Positions 17,492-24,987 of a stretch of 64,000 bases of DNA are shown piece after piece (the stretch's first letter is position 1; every line of letters begins with the position of its first letter). Below the pieces are notes generated by a model that was given only the letters and a program-made list of their open reading frames with translations, made no database searches and was not told the origin of the DNA. The DNA is from Psychrobacillus psychrodurans. Its GTDB lineage: Bacteria > Bacillota > Bacilli > Bacillales_A > Planococcaceae. The stretch is taken from NCBI RefSeq assembly GCF_027563345.1, contig NZ_JAMKBK010000006.1; one strand, written 5' to 3'. The position numbers and the translations under genes are program-made.

Positions 17492-17571
17492 TTATTGAAC
17501 TAAGCTGCTACTTTACTTCAATAAAAAAGGCCTTAACACTTCTTAAAGTAAATCACCTGTTAGTTTAGTAA
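17492..17571. repeat. Cassette-array repeat unit 2 (two core sites)
   Basis: Site A 17492-17524: TTATTGAACTAAG and TTTACTTCAATAA around CTGCTAC. Site B 17540-17571: TTCTTAAAGTAAA and GTTAGTTTAGTAA around TCACCT (6 bases). Confidence 0.8.
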
Positions 17572-17607
17572 GAACAGAGACGCTTATTAACCATCTTACT
17601 TATTTAT

Positions 17608-17967
17608 TTAAAACAGATAGATATAAGCACTTAGTACGGAAATCCCTATTAATATCATAGCAATACACTTAAAGGTACTTTCCTCTCCTTTAATCAGACC
17701 TACTACCCAAATTACAAACCAACCAAATAGTGCTAAAGCGATTCCCAAATCACGTAAGACTTTTATGTCAGATGCTGCAACAGAGCCTGTAAGATATACG
17801 AGCAAACCAATAAAACCAGGTATAATACCTAAAATAGATAAAGAATTTCTCCATTCTTTTATAAGCTCTATCTGTTTCTTTTTCTCCATTTTTTTGAAGG
17901 AATACCAAGAACCCAGACTAGGTATTGTCCATATAAGCACTATATATATAACTTGAATTAGGCTCAA
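17608..17967 (-). CDS. Four-helix membrane protein, unknown
   Basis: A 119-residue protein with hydrophobic segments at about 3-20, 44-64, 72-92 and 98-118 and a basic loop KKMEKKKQIELIKEW. I do not recognise a family. AAAGGTGA precedes a TTG start. It ends 37 bases from repeat unit 2, fitting a gene-repeat cassette on the minus strand. Confidence 0.65.
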   Translation of the reverse strand: MSLIQVIYIVLIWTIPSLGSWYSFKKMEKKKQIELIKEWRNSLSILGIIPGFIGLLVYLTGSVAASDIKVLRDLGIALALFGWFVIWVVGLIKGEESTFKCIAMILIGISVLSAYIYLF

Positions 17968-18040
17968 TCAATCACCTTTTCCTTTCCCCTCGATTTTCCT
18001 TAAACAAAATGCCAGATTGTTGAACAGGTGTTAAACAACC

Positions 18041-18075
18041 CTTTTCAACTAACCTACTCATTTTCTTTAGTACGT
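18041..18075. repeat. Degenerate cassette-array repeat arm
   Basis: CTTTTCAACTAAC matches the left arm of the core sites; the right half (TTTCTTTAGTAC) only loosely matches. It lies upstream of the first recombinase pseudogene. Confidence 0.45.
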
Positions 18076-18184
18076 TTAAAGTAAATAGGAATTCCAAAAT
18101 CATCGTAAAAAACACGCCCTATGTCTATAATTCTATTAAACTAGCAGTAATCCTTTTAATATTACTATTTTAGGGGAAATCAAA

Positions 18185-18713
18185 TTGATACTGTTAAAAG
18201 CTTGGGCTTCTTTTGAAGCTGACAAGCGAATAGGGGGCTTTTCGCCACAAACGTTGAAGGCCTACCTGTTAAAGTCTTTGCTACTAATTGATTATTTTAA
18301 GGATGTAGAGATGGAATTACTGGATACAGATAAACTGAAAGAGTATCTCGCTGTATCCGGCAAGCATTTAAAACCGGCCAGTCTTGCACACCGTATCCGC
18401 TTTATGAAATCATTTTTTCGTTGGTCCCATGAAGAAGGTTACTTGAGTAAGAATCCAACTTCCAAAATTAAAGAACCCAGTAGGGAAACAAATACTCAAG
18501 TATTTAACCGAACGAGAGATTGAACACCTTCGTGAATCCTGTCATTCCCCTATGGAAAAAGCTATTTTTGAATTCATGTTTTCTACCGGATGTTGAATTG
18601 GAGAAATAGTTGCGTTAGAAAAAAGTAAACAACTAGGATCTACGCTCAGTTAAGAGGAAGACTAAGGAAAGAGTATTATCAGAAGTACTTTTAAATGCAA
18701 AAAGGAGCAACGT
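18185..18713 (+). pseudogene. Truncated tyrosine recombinase, copy A
   Basis: Begins LLKAWASFEADKRIGG and shows a SAM-like N-terminal core-binding domain of phage integrases (about residues 1-90), then the start of the catalytic domain. A two-base deletion at about 18480 shifts the frame, and the first catalytic arginine region reads TGC-stop-IGE instead of TGCRIGE. The remaining catalytic part (His, second Arg, Tyr) is missing. The copy is nearly identical to 24291-24809, including upstream and downstream sequence. It cannot encode an active enzyme. Confidence 0.85.
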
Positions 18714-18762
18714 CTTAAAGGACGTTGCTCTAATTGACTAACGCACCTCGTTAGTTGAAGTA
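18714..18762. repeat. Cassette-array repeat unit 3 (hairpin plus site B)
   Basis: An inner hairpin GAGCAACGTC/GACGTTGCTC replaces the usual one, followed by site B 18730-18762: CTAATTGACTAAC and GTTAGTTGAAGTA around GCACCTC. It directly follows recombinase copy A. Confidence 0.75.
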
Positions 18763-18844
18763 GATCTTTCACAATCTCTTGATTTATTTTGTTTATTTTA
18801 TAAATCCTTTAAATTCATAATTTTTATATTCAATGTATAAGTAA

Positions 18845-19029
18845 TTATTTACTAGCTTTTCTTTTAAGTACAATCCCATTTATTAATAATAAAATCATCA
18901 ATATTAAAGACAAGACATATTAAATGTCGTTTTGGAAATTTCAGTATTTACTAAAAGGGCTATAAAGTGATTTAATATGATTACAGCACAGACAATAAAC
19001 GATAGATTAGCAATAGAATTATTTTTCAT
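18845..19029 (-). pseudogene. Probable frameshifted small membrane protein gene
   Basis: A frame from ATG 19029 reads MKNNSIANLSFIVCAVIILN and stops at 18904 after 41 residues. A shifted frame continues with LILMILLLINGIVLKRKASK to a stop at 18845. Together they would make a two-helix membrane protein of about 62 residues. The Shine-Dalgarno signal is weak and I recognise no family, so this is tentative. Confidence 0.4.
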
Positions 19030-19181
19030 ATTTCTACACGCTCCATAACTTTTTAATATGGATTATTATACCACAATAAAGATGATGGTGATTTGAATTG
19101 GTAAAAATCCCTATAATGTCGTTCGGTAACATCCCTTAAAAGATTGTATAAGGTCCTATTGTGGATCAAGCAAATTTTTTC

Positions 19182-19264
19182 TTATTCAGATAGCCTGCAC
19201 CTTTAGTTCAATAATAAAAAAGGCTCTACCCCATCTTGAAGTAAAGCATCCGTTCGTTGAATAA
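19182..19264. repeat. Cassette-array repeat unit 4 (two core sites)
   Basis: Site A 19182-19214: TTATTCAGATAGC and TTTAGTTCAATAA around CTGCACC. Site B 19233-19264: ATCTTGAAGTAAA and GTTCGTTGAATAA around GCATCC. Confidence 0.8.
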
Positions 19265-19266
19265 CA

Positions 19267-19347
19267 CTACTTGTGAGATAAAGGTTTTTCTGGTCTATTA
19301 AGGCAATATTTGCAATTAGGGTCACTACATTTAGATTCAATCAACAT
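19267..19347 (-). CDS. Possible 26-residue cysteine-rich peptide
   Basis: ATG at 19347 follows AAAAAGGTAAAT and opens a 26-residue frame with the pattern C-x4-C-x2-C (SKCSDPNCKYC). The stop lies three bases from repeat unit 4, the same gene-to-repeat spacing as in neighbouring cassettes. Two or three of the cysteines could bind zinc. It may also be the remnant of a longer gene. Nothing is known of its function. Confidence 0.35.
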   Translation of the reverse strand: MLIESKCSDPNCKYCLNRPEKPLSHK

Positions 19348-19477
19348 TATTTACCTTTTTAGAACTATATAAACTTTATAGTGATTGAACTTTCACCCTA
19401 CTATATTTTACCGTCGTATATGCACCATTGAAAGGGCATTCCTGCCACACCAATTTAGATGTGACTTTTATGTCTTA

Positions 19478-20116
19478 TTAAAATTCTTTTGACCATGTTT
19501 CAGCATCATTATCATACATAATATTTACAGATGCATGTTCAATATTCAATTCATGCTGTAGATAATCAATTAAAGATAGAAACATTTCTTCGTTTATTTC
19601 TTCGTTTATTTCTTCTTTTTTGTTATTTAACCCAACATTAAGTGTAGGTATGCCTCCTATATCATCCGTGGGCGTAAATGCTATACCTTGTGTATCCCCG
19701 AATTTTTCATTTATATAACTTGTAACTTTCGGTGTTACTTGTTCAATGAATTCAGTTGCTTCTTGAATGGATATATCATCTTCTATTTTTTCGGTATGTC
19801 TGTCTTCATAAACCATAAACGATTCTTTTGTTTTTGTATTTAAAATTACTGCAGCATAATCAAAATTACCATGTTGCTCGCTTTCATCATAAAGGACATG
19901 CTGGATTTCGTATTCCATATCTGGATATTTCTTTTGTAGGTATTGTTCTGCTTGTTCAATTATCTTTTCCTCTTCTTTTTCATCGGCCATTGATGATTCC
20001 CTAAATTCACCTATAAGCCAAAAGCTTCCAATTAGTAATCCAACTACAAGGAACAAAAATATTCCAGTAATTATCACAACGATTTTGGGCCAAGTTTTTT
20101 TTCTCTGTTCCATCAT
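19478..20116 (-). CDS. Membrane-anchored extracytoplasmic protein, unknown
   Basis: A 212-residue protein with an N-terminal helix at about 10-33 (KIVVIITGIFLFLVVGLLIG) and an acidic extracytoplasmic part. Near residue 170 the sequence EEINEEINEE reflects a short tandem DNA duplication. I recognise no family. GGAGGCGAA precedes two consecutive ATG codons (20116 and 20113). It is the largest cassette gene and lies between units 4 and 5. Confidence 0.7.
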   Translation of the reverse strand: MMEQRKKTWPKIVVIITGIFLFLVVGLLIGSFWLIGEFRESSMADEKEEEKIIEQAEQYLQKKYPDMEYEIQHVLYDESEQHGNFDYAAVILNTKTKESFMVYEDRHTEKIEDDISIQEATEFIEQVTPKVTSYINEKFGDTQGIAFTPTDDIGGIPTLNVGLNNKKEEINEEINEEMFLSLIDYLQHELNIEHASVNIMYDNDAETWSKEF

Positions 20117-20137
20117 TTCGCCTCCAATTAAAAAAAC

Positions 20138-20220
20138 TCCTTTTACTAAACTGTTGCTTTAGTTCAATAAGAAAAAGGCTTTACCCCGTCTTGAAGTAAA
20201 GCACCTCGTTCGTATTATAA
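20138..20220. repeat. Cassette-array repeat unit 5, disrupted by the IS110 element
   Basis: Site A 20138-20170: TCCTTTTACTAAA and TTTAGTTCAATAA around CTGTTGC. Site B 20188-20220: GTCTTGAAGTAAA left arm, spacer GCACCTC, and a right arm that departs from the others after GTT. The lost right-arm sequence GTTAGTTTGAA appears at 21847, on the other side of the IS element. Confidence 0.75.
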
Positions 20221-20221
20221 G

Positions 20222-20437
20222 GTCAGCCAGATATTTCTGGTTGAACTTTTTTTATATCGATATATGATTGCGGTAGCCGGGGTAGAACGTAAGCACCCGT
20301 GGGGCTAATGATCCCGTCAACTAAACAGTTCACCCCCTACTTGTAGAAACATGATTGAGGCTGGTTGGGACTCTGATCTCGTATAACAAGCGAAGCTATG
20401 ATACTACATGGAGGAATAGGGGTTACCGGTTAATTGT
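20222..20437 (+). ncRNA. Candidate bridge RNA region of the IS110 element
   Basis: A long non-coding 5' end before the transposase is typical of the IS110 group, where it encodes a bridge RNA that pairs with target and donor DNA (shown for IS621). This stretch is more GC-rich than its surroundings and has several short inverted repeats, for example around GCACCCGTGGGGC. The RNA itself is inferred, not demonstrated. Confidence 0.5.
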
Positions 20438-20458
20438 ATGACAAGGAGGAAAATAATA

Positions 20459-21697
20459 ATGATGAATCCAGTAATTGGTCTGGATGTGGCAAAAGGCGAA
20501 AGTCAGGTTCAAGCATTCTTGGATAAAAAACAACCGTATAAAAAGAGCTTTAAAGTAGCGCATACACTGGAAGGACTGACGATTCTTTTAGAGTTTATTA
20601 GAGAGATAGAAGAGGCTTCTGGAGAAAGGCCCCCTATTGTTTTGGAATCTACTGGCCATTATCATTCGCCAGTCGTCCAATTTTTCGAAGACAGAGGATA
20701 TTTAATAATCATGGTTAATCCACTCGTTTCGTATCGAGCAAAGAGTTCCAGTTTACGTAAAGTAAAGACGGATATCATTGACGCTCGTCATCTCTGCGAG
20801 ATGTTTTATAAAGAGGACCTAGAGCCTTATAAACAGCGAGGAATCCAGCTATTAAATTTACGTCATCTCACAAGACAACATGAAAATATTACAGGTATGT
20901 ATGTACAAACTAAACTACAATTCCAATCTGTTTTAGATCAAGTATTTCCTGAATACTGTGGGGTTTTTGGAGATCTGTATTCAGATGTCTCCTTACTGAC
21001 CTTACAAGTATTTCCTACTTCTGAGGAAGTAATGGCAACAAGTGAAGAAACAATCGCCAAAAAAATAAAGGAATTCTGTAAAAGTCGTTCGCAAAAATGG
21101 GCAAACAGTCAGTCAGAAAAGTTAAAGGCTGCCGCAGATCGCAACCCTTTCCAGAAAATCTTATACAATAGCCTTATCTTAAACATGAATATGTATATTA
21201 AGATGCTTCTGGAATATAAAAAACATCTATCAGATCTGGAAAGAGAGATAGATGCTTTAGCGAAAAGCATGGAAGAATATAAGATTCTCCAATCCATCCC
21301 CGGTATCGGCGAGAAAATCGCAGCAATGATTATTTCGGAGATTGGGGAGATTGATCGGTTTAATCATCCTAAAAAGCTAGTTGCCTTTGCGGGAATTGAT
21401 CCAAGTGTTTTTGAATCTGGTACATTCAAAGGTACTTTGAATCGGATTACCAAAAGAGGTTCTAGTAGACTACGACATGCCTTATATATGGCCGTTAAAA
21501 GTGCCATTCGTGATTGTCGCAAGAAGAAAACGACAGATGAACTCATTCCTCGAAATAAGAGGTTACGAGATTTTTATGATAAAAAACGTGAAGAAGGCAA
21601 GCCCTTTAAAGTAGCTGTAATAGCATGTGCAAATAAGCTTTTAAATTGGATTTATGCACTTTTAAAAAGCAAATCAGATTTCCAAGATCTGGCCTAG
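20459..21697 (+). CDS. IS110-family transposase (DEDD recombinase)
   Basis: A 412-residue transposase. The N-terminal RuvC-like part has GLDVAKGE near residue 5, PIVLESTGHYH near 60 and VKTDIIDARHL near 100, which carry the acidic DEDD residues. The C-terminal domain has LQSIPGIGEKIAAMIISEIG and GTFKGTLNRITKRGSSRLR, including the ESG serine expected for the family. AAGGAGG lies nine bases before ATG 20459; an upstream ATG at 20438 contains that site and is unlikely. The gene looks intact. Confidence 0.93.
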   Translation: MMNPVIGLDVAKGESQVQAFLDKKQPYKKSFKVAHTLEGLTILLEFIREIEEASGERPPIVLESTGHYHSPVVQFFEDRGYLIIMVNPLVSYRAKSSSLRKVKTDIIDARHLCEMFYKEDLEPYKQRGIQLLNLRHLTRQHENITGMYVQTKLQFQSVLDQVFPEYCGVFGDLYSDVSLLTLQVFPTSEEVMATSEETIAKKIKEFCKSRSQKWANSQSEKLKAAADRNPFQKILYNSLILNMNMYIKMLLEYKKHLSDLEREIDALAKSMEEYKILQSIPGIGEKIAAMIISEIGEIDRFNHPKKLVAFAGIDPSVFESGTFKGTLNRITKRGSSRLRHALYMAVKSAIRDCRKKKTTDELIPRNKRLRDFYDKKREEGKPFKVAVIACANKLLNWIYALLKSKSDFQDLA

Positions 21698-21847
21698 TTC
21701 GAAAATATAACTAAAGAGCCTAAATCCTTCCAAACATAGAAGTTTGAAAGGTTATTTGGCATGTCCAAATTTAGTATAGCATGAAATACTTTGTTTTTTA
21801 TTAATAAATATTGACAAACTATTGGCTGGTTTAGTGAAAAGACTTGG

Positions 21848-22381
21848 TTAGTTTGAACTTAAATAATTGAGGACTAAATTCATTCTTTCTTCTACTGTAT
21901 AGTCTCCTTCTATTCTCAATATCGGGCAACCTACGTCCGACATCCAATGTTCGTGTAACATTTTACTTCTAACTTCCATTCCTGCTTCATCATACAAAGA
22001 AGCCCATTCTAGAAAAGCCATTGATTGGTCGTGTTTACTTCCACCAACTAATATTTGATTCCCATACCTTTGAAATTCCCTTTGTTGCAATCTTTCAAGT
22101 CTTACATTTTGAGGAATCCATAAGAATATAATTAAGTCAAAACAGGTTTTAAATTCGTCACCCCAACCACATATTGCCCCCGAAAGTACACATTTTTGAT
22201 ACTTTGATAAATCATGTTTTAGCATTTGTCTTCTATTAGGTAGTGGTCTTTGTTCTGTAAACTTTGTTATCCAAAAATAGTCGTCTGTATCTAGATGATT
22301 ATAAGAAAGTTCTCCTGATAAAGCAGTTCCGAGTGTAGAAGTTCCAGAACCAGCGGCACCAAATATATGTATCCTTTTAAT
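21848..22381 (-). CDS. P-loop nucleotide kinase-like protein with an apparent ATT start
   Basis: The frame opens with KRIHIFGAAGSGTSTLG, a modified Walker A loop, and contains DTDDYFW near 37 and a kinase-like lid region (RLQQREFQRYG near 107). With this N-terminus the length is 177 residues. No ATG, GTG or TTG exists in frame before the P-loop; ATT at 22381-22379 sits exactly where the family start should be, eight bases after GGGAGG. Either ATT is used, or ATG mutated and the gene is damaged. The stop codon lies in the right arm of the repeat split by the IS110 element. Confidence 0.7.
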   Translation of the reverse strand: MKRIHIFGAAGSGTSTLGTALSGELSYNHLDTDDYFWITKFTEQRPLPNRRQMLKHDLSKYQKCVLSGAICGWGDEFKTCFDLIIFLWIPQNVRLERLQQREFQRYGNQILVGGSKHDQSMAFLEWASLYDEAGMEVRSKMLHEHWMSDVGCPILRIEGDYTVEERMNLVLNYLSSN

Positions 22382-22455
22382 TGGAATTACCTCCCATATA
22401 ACCCATTTATAATATTTCGATTATACAGGTAAAGCTCATCTTTAGTAAAATTCCC

Positions 22456-22526
22456 TTATTCAACAAACTGCTCGTTAAAAAAAGGCTTTACTCCTTCTTG
22501 AAGTAAAGCACCTGTTAGTTGAATAA
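22456..22526. repeat. Cassette-array repeat unit 6
   Basis: Left arm TTATTCAACAAAC of site A is kept, but its right arm is shortened to GTTA. Site B 22495-22526 is intact: TTCTTGAAGTAAA and GTTAGTTGAATAA around GCACCT. The inner hairpin GGCTTTACT/AGTAAAGC is clear. Confidence 0.8.
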
Positions 22527-22534
22527 CTTGGGTT

Positions 22535-22923
22535 TTATTGTGCTAATTGGAGTAAGTAATTCCTTATATCTTTTGGTAATTCATCAACTGCAAGCACTTC
22601 TAACTTTTTTGTACCTGGTGAAGTCATAATCACAAAAGTTCTTTCATCATATTCAAAAAAGTGAATTGACCTACACGATTTGGAGACGTATCCAATCTAT
22701 TTATAAATTCAAAATCCGCTTCATTAAAATTATCTTCAAACCCATCTAACATTAACTTCTTTACGTCTTCAAAGTCATCTGCAAATGAAATTGCTTGATA
22801 TAGTTCTAATGAATTTTTAGGTGTATAGAAAACATCATAATAGGTTGCTCCACCAACTATTACTAAAACTAATATTAAGAAAGCAATCCCATTTTTCAGT
22901 GTCTTTTTCTTGGAAATCTCCAC
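22535..22923 (-). pseudogene. Frameshifted membrane-anchored protein, unknown
   Basis: From GTG 22923 (AAGGGTGAG upstream) the frame encodes an N-terminal helix at about 12-30 and an acidic domain, and stops at 22630 after 97 residues. A second frame, starting near 22675, reads IHFFEYDERTFVIMTSP and continues to a stop at 22535, nine bases from repeat unit 6. A single frameshift would join them into a protein of about 129 residues. Either a true pseudogene or a sequencing error. No family recognised. Confidence 0.65.
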
Positions 22924-22973
22924 GATATTAACTCACCCTTCTAATCCTGACTGTACAACAAAAGTTAACATTC

Positions 22974-23056
22974 TTATTTCACTAACCTGTTGCGTTAGTT
23001 CAATAAGAAAAAAGGCTTACTCCTTCTTGAAGTAAAGCACCTCGTTAGCTTAATAA
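22974..23056. repeat. Cassette-array repeat unit 7 (two core sites, near consensus)
   Basis: Site A 22974-23006: TTATTTCACTAAC and GTTAGTTCAATAA around CTGTTGC. Site B 23024-23056: TTCTTGAAGTAAA and GTTAGCTTAATAA around GCACCTC. The C-terminal residues LLS and the stop of the next gene lie in the right arm. Confidence 0.85.
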
Positions 23057-23520
23057 GAAGTTACAATTTAATTGTTTTTTCGCTTCTTTTACGATGTTTG
23101 TAATTAGAGATTCCCTTGTAATTTCCTCTACGTTATCACCATATCGATAGTTGTCAATCATTTCACTAATCTCATACCATACATTTAATTCTTCGCTAAC
23201 AAATTCTTCACGAACTACCTGATAAATTTCATATGCATAGTTAATTGCATTAGATTCATTATCTATTATTTGTTTTAGCAAATACCAGAAGTAATACTTA
23301 GAACACTCAACCTGTGAAGGTTCTTCCATACCTAATTCTCTTACTGCCCTATGAAAATAATCTTCTACCTCAAAAATATTTAGAGTTTCACTTATTGAAG
23401 AAAGTATATTTAGGGATGTAGATGTATCACTATTTTCTAACATTTTGATAGCCCAATTAACATAATCAACAGGTTCTACTTTTTTTCGAATACTTTATAA
23501 TACAACATTTTAGTTTCCAT
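23045..23520 (-). pseudogene. Frameshifted acidic cytoplasmic protein, unknown
   Basis: ATG 23520 follows GGAGTAAGTG and reads METKMLYYKVFEKK, then a stop after a run of seven A. One more A would continue as VEPVDYVNWAIKMLENSDTS, in frame with the 132-residue frame ending at 23045. The full product would be about 157 residues, acidic and without membrane segments. The stop codon lies inside repeat unit 7. I do not recognise the family. The homopolymer makes a sequencing error or slippage possible. Confidence 0.65.
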
Positions 23521-23546
23521 CACTTACTCCTTTTATTTTTCTCTTC

Positions 23547-23627
23547 TTATTGAACCAACCTTCGGCGTTAGTACAATAAGAAAAGGCTTTACTCCTTCTT
23601 GAAGTAAAGCACCCGTTAGTTTCATTT
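23547..23627. repeat. Cassette-array repeat unit 8 (two core sites)
   Basis: Site A 23547-23579: TTATTGAACCAAC and GTTAGTACAATAA around CTTCGGC. Site B 23596-23627: TTCTTGAAGTAAA and GTTAGTTTCATTT around GCACCC. The stop of the lipoprotein gene is at 23622-23624, inside the right arm. Confidence 0.85.
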
Positions 23628-23939
23628 TTGGGGTTCAATTTTTATGTGTTCTATTTGATCCAAAATCCAGGGATGATTTCCTTCTTTCGAATAAGTTGTA
23701 AAATATTCTTTATTTTCCTCAATTAGATTCCAAGCCATTTCTTCATTTACAACGATTTTAAAAGCATCTTCTTCAGTGTCATTATTGGGGTCATAAGCTT
23801 TTATCCAGTATTCCTTATAATTGTCCGAGTGACCTTTTTCCATGATTTTCAAATCAGACGTTGTCGATGTATATGGTCCTCCACAAGATGTAAGTATCAA
23901 TAATACAAATAAGAGTATAAAAATCAGATTTTTATTCAT
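23622..23939 (-). CDS. Small lipoprotein, unknown
   Basis: A 105-residue protein with a lipoprotein signal (MNKNLIFILLFVLLILTSCGG, cysteine near 19, given here as the pattern hydrophobic core then LTSC). The mature part contains KEYWIKAYDPNND and is acidic. No family recognised. The start at 23939 follows GGGAGGGACA. Its 3' end overlaps repeat unit 8, so it is a typical cassette gene of this array. Confidence 0.75.
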   Translation of the reverse strand: MNKNLIFILLFVLLILTSCGGPYTSTTSDLKIMEKGHSDNYKEYWIKAYDPNNDTEEDAFKIVVNEEMAWNLIEENKEYFTTYSKEGNHPWILDQIEHIKIEPQK

Positions 23940-23996
23940 TGTCCCTCCCAAGTATTGTTATCTATAGTAATGTTCTCTGTTTAATCGAATAGTTCC

Positions 23997-24128
23997 TTCT
24001 TAAACTCAATTGTTGCGTTAGTTTATGTGTAACATTTCACAATTCATTTCTCAGATTACCTTAATATTTAGGGCATAAAAATAGACCATCGAGGCCATAT
24101 TTTGCTAAAGCACCCGTTAGCCATCCAT
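23997..24128. repeat. Cassette-array repeat unit 9 (extended, degenerate)
   Basis: Site A 23997-24029: TTCTTAAACTCAA and GTTAGTTTATGTG around TTGTTGC. Site B 24097-24128: left arm ending TTTGCTAAA, spacer GCACCC, right arm GTTAGCC. About 67 unrelated bases lie between the sites. GTGTAACATTTCACAA after site A is also found after unit 11. Confidence 0.6.
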
Positions 24129-24290
24129 GAATCGCAAAATCAGCGCTTCACCACAGAGAATGTAAATGTGAAAATCGGGTATAGGATACTACGGCTGGCG
24201 AAGAAGGTCGATGAACTATGGTGCCTTAGAGCCCTTCCATTAATAAGTTGGCGATAATCCTTTTAAATTATTATCCTAGGGGGAAGCAAA

Positions 24291-24809
24291 TTGATACTGT
24301 CAAAAGCATGGGCTCCGTTTGAAGCTGCCAAGCGAATAGGGGCTTTTCGCCACAAACGTTGAAGGCCTACCTGTTAAAGTCTTTGCTACTAATTGATTAT
24401 TTTAAGGATGTAGAGATGGAATTACTGGATACAGATAAACTGAAAGAGTATCTCGCTGTATCCGGCAAGCATTTAAAACCGGCCAGTCTTGCACACCGTA
24501 TCCGCTTTATGAAATCATTTTTTCGTTGGTCCCATGAAGAAGGCTACTTGAGTAAGAATCCAACTTCCAATATTAAAGAACCCAAAGTAGGGAAACGAAT
24601 ACCCACGTATTTAACCGAACGAGAGATTGAACACCTTCGTGAATCCTGTCATTCCCCAATGGAAAAAGCTACTTTTGAATTCATGTTTTCTACCGGATGC
24701 CGAATTGGAGAAATAGTTGCGTTAGAAATAAATAAACAACTAGGATCTATGCTCAATTAAGTGGAAGACTAAGGAAAGAGTATTATCAGAAGTACTTTTA
24801 AATGTAAAA
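24291..24809 (+). pseudogene. Truncated tyrosine recombinase, copy B
   Basis: Starts with TTG after GGGGGAAG like copy A, but one G is missing in the run at about 24342, so the N-terminal 17 codons are out of frame with the rest. The frame then runs from 24359 to a stop at 24760 and includes GCRIGEIVALE with the first catalytic arginine. Downstream, KTKERVLSEVLL in another frame resembles part of a catalytic domain, implying an internal deletion. His, second Arg and Tyr boxes are absent. Copy A and copy B carry different frameshifts. Confidence 0.85.
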
Positions 24810-24867
24810 GGAGCAACATCTAAATAGACGTTGCTCTACTTGACTAAATCACCCGATAGTTGAATTA
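24810..24867. repeat. Cassette-array repeat unit 10 (hairpin plus site B)
   Basis: GAGCAACATC/GACGTTGCTC hairpin followed by site B 24836-24867: CTACTTGACTAAA and GATAGTTGAATTA around TCACCC. Same layout as unit 3, after the second recombinase copy. Confidence 0.75.
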
Positions 24868-24970
24868 GGTCACAATCGCGTACTTGAAATCCGTGAAGAC
24901 GGATCTATCTTAGATAAGCAAATAACTTACGATGATTTCCTAGTATGGAAAGAATCACAAGAATTATAAG
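24868..24970 (+). pseudogene. Orphan C-terminal gene fragment next to the repeat
   Basis: Directly after unit 10 an open frame reads GHNRVLEIREDGSILDK and ends KESQEL before TAA at 24968-24970. It has no start codon and looks like the 3' end of a real gene cut at the repeat. A terminator follows at 24988. I do not recognise the family. Confidence 0.4.
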
Positions 24971-24987
24971 AATAGCTAAAATAAAGG

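Larger units (their letters stand above)
20211..21847 (+). mobile_element. IS110-family insertion sequence
   Basis: A single DEDD transposase gene with about 240 bases of non-coding sequence before and 150 after it. CTCGTT to the left and GTTAGTTTGAA to the right look like two halves of one core site, so the element probably inserted there. Subterminal CAGCCA (20224) and TGGCTG (about 21820) are inverted. Exact ends are uncertain by several bases. Confidence 0.75.

Noticed and set aside
19071..19165. Inverted repeat CCACAATA/TATTGTGG as insertion-sequence ends
   Set aside because: Only 8 bp, about 80 bases apart, with no ORF between; likely chance in AT-rich DNA.
16426..23627. Repeats as simple rho-independent terminators of the cassette genes
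   Set aside because: The inner hairpin GGCTTTACT/AGTAAAGC lies beside an A-run that gives T on the minus strand, so it may terminate transcripts, but this does not explain the conserved arms and the repeated core sites.
24359..24760. Functional integrase gene
   Set aside because: The frame starts inside the core-binding domain after a frameshift and stops before the catalytic His, Arg and Tyr residues.
16426..24867. CRISPR array
   Set aside because: Repeat spacing is 0.4-1 kb with genes between, repeats are about 83 bp with inner dyad symmetry, and no cas genes are present.
16426..24867. Classical attC sites of a mobile integron
   Set aside because: The ends fit RYYYAAC/GTTRRRY only in some units, and the duplicated 13-(6/7)-13 architecture is not that of attC. 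I kept the weaker claim integron-like.
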